This document shows positions 59,767 through 64,000 of a stretch of DNA of 64,000 bases, piece after piece. The position numbers and the translations under genes were made by a program. Source of the stretch: Enoplosus armatus (Eukaryota; Chordata; Actinopteri; Centrarchiformes; Enoplosidae); the NCBI RefSeq assembly GCF_043641665.1, contig NC_092183.1, positions 15,028,501-15,092,500 of the forward strand. The letters run 5' to 3'. Position 1 is the stretch's first letter. Every line of letters starts with the position of its first letter. The notes below the pieces were generated by a model that ran no database searches, was not told the origin of the DNA, and was given only the letters and a program-made list of their open reading frames with translations.

Positions 59767-60793
59767 ATGTGTCAGCATGTTTGCATAGCTGTGTCAAATT
59801 ACAACTTGTTAAAAAGTAATTTAGTCATTTCTCAAATGTAGTGTGATGAGAGTCTATAACCTGTGTAATGGGTGAATGTTAATATTTGTGAGTGTGTGTG
59901 AGAAAGAGGGAGAGAGGGTCTATATATACAGAAAATAGTGAATGATGAAAGTTGTATTTGTGCAATATCAAATGAATTGACTTTGTAACTGTGAATCAAT
60001 TTTTATTCAATGCTCCCTCTCTCCTTCTCTGTAGATCACCATCATCTTCAAGCCCTATGAGGGTTGTACAGACCAGAGGGTCTACCAGGCTGTCACAGAC
60101 AACCTCCCTGCTGCCTTTGACGATGGAACCGTGAGCAGCGGAGACCCCATCCACACTTCTGCTGGTGCAGACGGTGCAACTGGGAAGGTCCGGGCTCTGT
60201 GGATCTCTGAGCGCAGCCCGGGGTACCACGTAGAGCTGCACGCTGGCTACATTGGTGTAACTGTAATCGTTCGCCAGCTGGGCCGCTACCTGACCCTGGC
60301 AGTGCGGATCCCGGAGGAGCTGGCTCAGGCCTACGATGCCACCCAGGACCTGCAGCTCTGTCTGAACGGCTGCCCCAGCGGAGAACGCATTGACCAAGCG
60401 GGGCATCTTCCCCTGCCCCTCTCCCCTCCTGCGCTCGGCCTACAGCTTCAGCAGCTGCGTCGGCCCAGCTACTCCTCACAGACACAAGCATCCCCCTATG
60501 GTGCCATGCAGGTTTTCGGTGTGGAGGGGGCGAAGGAACGCTGCAGGGAGCAGCTGGAGGTGCAGGACATTTACTTCCACTCCTGTGTGTTTGATCTCCT
60601 GACCACTGGGGATGCTAACTTCACAGTGGCGGCGTACAGCGCCCTGAAGGACATGGAGAGTCTCCACCCGCACCGGGATAGATGGAGGATCTACCCCCGC
60701 GGCTCTGCCACCTCCACCTTACACTCTGATTCTCAACCTATCAAACGGCTCATTCTGCTCCTGCTCTGTGCTCTGAGCGTGGCATTGATGTAA
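54054..60793 (+). CDS. rgmb: Repulsive guidance molecule B (DRAGON), complete, three coding exons
   Basis: Coding exons are 54054-54171, 58127-58668 and 60035-60793; they join in phases 1 and 0 to 472 aa. The start ATG (GGGGATGG context) is the first in frame after a stop at 53976. Residues about 26-39 form the hydrophobic core of a signal peptide. The N-terminal RGM domain begins [18 protein letters not shown], followed by the partial von Willebrand type D domain with [12 protein letters not shown]; the autoproteolytic Asp-Pro is D173-P174. Potential N-glycans are at N115 and N415. A hydrophobic tail (about 458-472) fits a GPI-anchor signal. RGMB is a cell-surface BMP co-receptor and neogenin ligand in neurons. 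RGMB-specific blocks such as [24 protein letters not shown] sequence (here [17 protein letters not shown]) separate it from RGMA. A His-rich insert occupies residues 142-160. Confidence 0.98.
55697..55718. repeat. Perfect 22-bp palindrome in rgmb intron 1
   Basis: The half-site CTCTGATCTCC is followed directly by its reverse complement with no spacer. Confidence 0.95.
57234..57272. repeat. (TG)n microsatellite, rgmb intron 1
   Basis: About 19 TG units. Confidence 0.93.
58794..58838. repeat. (TG)n microsatellite, rgmb intron 2
   Basis: About 21 TG units about 130 bases past the exon 2 donor. Confidence 0.93.
59731..59765. repeat. (TG)n microsatellite, rgmb intron 2
   Basis: About 17 TG units. 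Confidence 0.93.
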
Positions 60794-62321
60794 GAACGGG
60801 AGCGGTAGTCTTTGTGTGTGCCTGCTTTCGTGTGGGCTTGTGTATGTGTGTGCACTAGAAAGAGAGTTTTAGGATTTTTTTTGGCTGAGCACTGATACTG
60901 AGCACTGATTCCTCTCTCATGCAGAGAGGAAACAGCAAGCTGGACAGTTACTGGGAACTAGTGTTTTTGTAGAAGAGGTGGCAGAGCAACATTAACTGCA
61001 TCTTACCTGGCAGAATCAGCCCTCTGAGGAATAACACAGGAGATGTGATGACGGCTTTCACAATCGGTCTTCATCTTGGCATAGGACGCTTGACAATGAC
61101 ACACGTGTACCTGTGTGGGTGAACTGTATGTGTGGATATACACTCCAAACTGTAAATAGCTTGTCTTCAGTGCACAGTGTAATGGCGTAGAGTTTGTTTT
61201 TTGTGTAATTTGATGTGATTTTTCTTTAATACCTCAGACAGAGGATGTTTGTTTTAACAGAAGCACTTTATTTAGATTTTTTTATTTAACAAATCCACAT
61301 CAGTGTTTCTTCCTCTCACTTACTGTCCTCCACCAAAATCTCTAAAAGCTCATGTTTTGGAGACCATCTATAATTAGATTTTTGATCCTTTCAAAGTAAA
61401 AGTCTGTTGAATATAAGGAGCTGCCATTTTTGTTAAAATGCATCATTGTTCCAGAAGCTGATGTGACTCAGCATGTCATTTTAAGTCAGTCAATGTGAGT
61501 CTTTTGAATGTATTATGAATATTGTCACAGCAAATGCCATCAGTACTATTTTGTTCCTGTATGAATTTGTTGTTTTTCCTTCGTCCTGATTTCAAATATG
61601 TGTGTGAGTGTGTGTGAAAATGTGTGTGTGGCTGTGTCAGTTTTTTTAGTTTTTTTTACCAGTTGGTGACATGCTTTAATGTGTTTTTTATTCCCTCTGA
61701 GAATCATGTTGGAGGTATTACCACCTTTTTATCAAGAGGCTGTGACAGTACCGGCTCATGTGTGTTACTCACCGTATTCTTTATTGTGTTAATTTGAGCC
61801 AAAGACAGATAATGTATGTTTTTTATGTACAAAGGAAATCATAACTCACCACCAAACCAGCACCCGTCTCCTCCTCACACTCTCTCCCCTGTTTTTAAAG
61901 TTGCTACTGTAGACTGTTTTACTCCTACTGCCAGAATTTACAAGCTGCTCCTAAACTTAGATTTGTGTAAGATATTGGAGTGTAGACAGAACACTGCAAA
62001 TCACTGAGAAGACTTTACCACACTGTCTGCTGAGACTGTGGAAAATGTTTGCCATTTGATACCTGATAGAAAATAAGACTATGATCCTTTTTAACATGTA
62101 ACATTCTGTATAATTATGCCACATTTGGTTGGCCATATAGGCTTAATCTCAGTTTTTGGCATTGTGATCTCTTACATCATGTGTGAGTGTCAGTTTGGTG
62201 AAGAGTGGCTGGTCAATGTTGAAATACTTAACTTATTTATGAACGTAGTGTCCTGTAGAGGAAGTTATGCTCCATATTCTTGCTGTTGGATAATAATTTA
62301 AAAAATGTCAGATGTGATTGT

Positions 62322-62337
62322 ACTGCCACCTAGTGGT
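62322..62337 (-). promoter_or_regulatory. Candidate CTCF-binding site
   Basis: On the minus strand the sequence reads CCACTAGGTGGCAGT, a close match to the core CTCF consensus. It lies near the boundary between rgmb and the convergent Ig-domain gene. Confidence 0.45.
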
Positions 62338-62428
62338 GCTCTGTTGCTATGTCAGTGTGTTACTCAAGGCGCTCAAAAAAACAAAAAAAACATGAGGAAA
62401 AAACTGTGTGCAAGTGTTTTATTTAAAA

Positions 62429-62434
62429 AATAAA
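62429..62434 (+). terminator. rgmb: Poly(A) signal of rgmb
   Basis: AATAAA 1636 bases after the stop codon, followed by T/GT-rich sequence. Confidence 0.6.
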
Positions 62435-62445
62435 GTCAATATGGT

Positions 62446-63037
62446 TCAAGCTTACTTCCTGTTTATTGATCACATTCACAGGAATATAAAAAAGCAAAAC
62501 AACATACTGAAAAGTGTAAAACTATGTTTATATGTAAACCTTAAGCTAAGGTTTCCCCACAATTCTTTTGGTAATTCAAGAAATTAAGAATTAAAGATGT
62601 GTAAAAATACACGCAGATCTTCTCACAAACACACATACAACATATGTGCACTAACCCATCTGTCTGAGGTGAGGTTAAGATCAGATACCAGGTTTGGCCT
62701 CACAAACACAATCCGTTTTCAACTGCCGCTGTCGGCGACACCTGGGATGTCAATGACAAAAGGCTGAAAAAGGCGCGACAAAAGATTTGCAGCATTTGAA
62801 GCCTGTTACCACTGTGATCCTGACAGTGGATGATTTCCCATTCAATCCATGAGATTCCAATCCAAAACTCAGTGTAGGAACATTATCATAAAGCCAACCA
62901 CAAGGGCAGACCACGCTCAACTTCTTCCAGTGCAGAGATCCTCATTGTGAAGACTTCAAACAAGAAAGACTTCCTCTCCGGGTTAGTTTGCATTTCAAGG
63001 TCACACGGTGCATCAGAAGCCCTCCGTTTCCAACCAT
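62446..63037 (-). other. Probable 3' UTR exon of the Ig-domain gene
   Basis: The transmembrane exon's stop codon overlaps a good donor (AAGTG|GTAAGA at 63180), and a TTTCAG acceptor lies at 63038. If spliced, the junction itself makes TGA, so the protein would end one residue earlier. A terminal UTR exon after the membrane exon is also the layout of mammalian TRAC. Confidence 0.45.
62462..62467 (-). terminator. Candidate poly(A) signal of the convergent Ig-domain gene
   Basis: TTTATT on plus is AATAAA on minus. A second minus-strand AATAAA lies at 62418-62423. Either would place the 3' end within a few tens of bases of the rgmb 3' end. Confidence 0.45.
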
Positions 63038-63176
63038 CTGAAAGGCCAAGGACATTGTTACAATCTTTGAAACAATATACTATGTTAGATAAAACACATT
63101 TTCACACTGTTGGACAACATCATGAAGGTGAGTGAACACCGGATGGCACTATGGTCCAAATAAGGCACACATCCTC

Positions 63177-63860
63177 TTACCACTTAACAACAACGTAAGT
63201 GGTCATCAAAGTGTTAAAGACGATGATCTTCATGAGAAGCAGCCTCATGACCAGGACAACCACTATGTTTGTCCACACACCAACATCTGGAGATCAAACC
63301 ACACAGACCAACATAAGGAACAACATCGGTATGAAGCAACAGGGGCTTTTTTTATTTGTTTGCAAACAATTAAAATGCACCTTCTGTCTCTTCATATCCA
63401 TAGCAGATTTTGTCTTGATGATCTGAAATGAAAAAATGTATTAAAAGTGTAAAATAAAAAGTAATAAAATATATTATTTGAGGGTGGAAATGACAGAAAC
63501 CAAATTCAACATTCTGGTTTCCTCACACAGGATCAGCTACAGTCCTACCTGATGGGGAGGTGAGGTGTCTCCTGTTGACTTTTGGGTGTCGTCTGTGACT
63601 CACTGAGCAACTGTACGATGGCCAGTCACCGGTCGCCACCATGATGATCGCCACGGCACTGTGGCCACGATGCTTCCTGTTTACAGCAAAGCTGTATGGC
63701 AAACTGGACATAAGGCCTTCTGATGGTGACCTCCAACTGACCTCTAGGTGCCCTCTCTTGAAGTCACTCACCATACAGACCAGCAGGGTCCAGCCCAGCC
63801 TCTCCCCTGACAGGTGGACTGGAGTGGCCAGAGATGCCAGCACATCCCCCTCTACCCCTC
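63177..63860 (-). CDS. Pre-TCR alpha / TCR constant-like Ig-superfamily membrane protein, 3' exons only
   Basis: Three exons are read. The C1-type Ig domain is 63860-63549 (phase 1-1), with LLVCMVSDF, Trp 14 residues later in LEVSW, then YSCSVSH; the Cys-Cys spacing is 56. The connecting peptide is 63422-63381 (phase 1-1, 14 codons, DHQDKICYGYEETE plus a shared Gly), with one Cys for an interchain bond. The transmembrane exon is 63286-63177, containing VLVMRLLLMKIIVFNTLMT and ending VVVKW-stop. Arg and Lys five residues apart in the membrane are the CD3-pairing residues of TCR alpha, TCR delta and pre-TCR alpha. The Trp in strand C, a Trp five residues before the second Cys, and the short connecting exon favour pre-TCR alpha over TRAC or TRDC. 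The cytoplasmic tail is only a few residues. A non-coding fourth exon probably starts at 63037. The leader exon lies beyond the right edge, so a V-J-C receptor gene is not excluded. Confidence 0.7.
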
Positions 63861-64000
63861 CTAAAAGATGATGGAGGACAACATGAAGAAAATTACATTT
63901 TGACAAAGATAAGATGTGCATTAGGATCGGGAGAGATTTCTTGGTCTGTGGCAATCTAACAGAAGGTTATGCACTGGTTCAAACACAACAATTAAATGAA

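Larger units (their letters stand above)
60794..62450 (+). other. rgmb: rgmb 3' UTR
   Basis: About 1.65 kb from the TAA stop to the cleavage region after the AATAAA at 62429. No second gene seen on the plus strand. Confidence 0.7.

Noticed and set aside
63549..63860. Assignment as an ordinary TRAC or TRDC constant exon
   Set aside because: The known TRAC and TRDC domains lack the strand-C Trp present here; kept as an alternative because the upstream exon is outside the window.
63860..63922. Read-through of the Ig exon upstream as its own signal peptide (an in-frame ATG at 63922-63920)
   Set aside because: The frame is open and mildly hydrophobic, but a pyrimidine-rich TTTTAG acceptor at 63861 gives the phase-1 start usual for Ig exons, so a separate leader exon is more likely.

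Overview
This 64 kb window comes from a ray-finned fish, most likely a percomorph teleost. Its genes have short exons with GT-AG introns, CA/GT microsatellites are extremely dense, and several dispersed repeats match ones I know from percomorph genomes. The gene block lix1 (-), riok2 (-), rgmb (+) has the same order and orientations as human 5q15. No prokaryotic, CRISPR, rRNA or tRNA features were seen. Gene models were built by hand from splice sites and reading-frame continuity; no database was searched.

Left end (1-12.8 kb): three minus-strand genes. The first two exons of an unidentified gene (42-1171) encode a disordered protein with one PSAP and two LYPxL motifs, which are ESCRT/ALIX-recruiting peptides. 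Next is complete lix1 (3429-7158, six coding exons, 351 aa), then complete riok2 (8783-12761, ten coding exons, 518 aa, catalytic residues K123, D228 and D246 intact).

Middle (12.8-54 kb): a 41 kb stretch with no convincing complete gene. It holds more than 30 microsatellites, copies of two dispersed repeat families, purine/pyrimidine tracts, hairpins, several enhancer-like AT-rich blocks, and one isolated 54-nt coiled-coil-encoding exon candidate at 17124-17177. By position it is probably regulatory sequence for the developmental gene rgmb.

Right end (54-64 kb): complete rgmb (three coding exons, 472 aa), a GPI-anchored BMP co-receptor and neogenin ligand, carrying a histidine-rich insert in a CA-repeat-like coding stretch. 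Tail to tail with it, at 63177-63860 on the minus strand, are the 3' exons of an immunoglobulin-superfamily gene. They consist of one C1-type Ig domain exon, a 14-codon connecting-peptide exon with a single cysteine, and a transmembrane exon with the R-x4-K spacing of TCR alpha/delta and pre-TCR alpha chains. Exon layout and motifs fit pre-TCR alpha best. A pre-TCR-alpha-like gene beside rgmb in a fish is the most interesting observation here; its leader exon lies outside the window.
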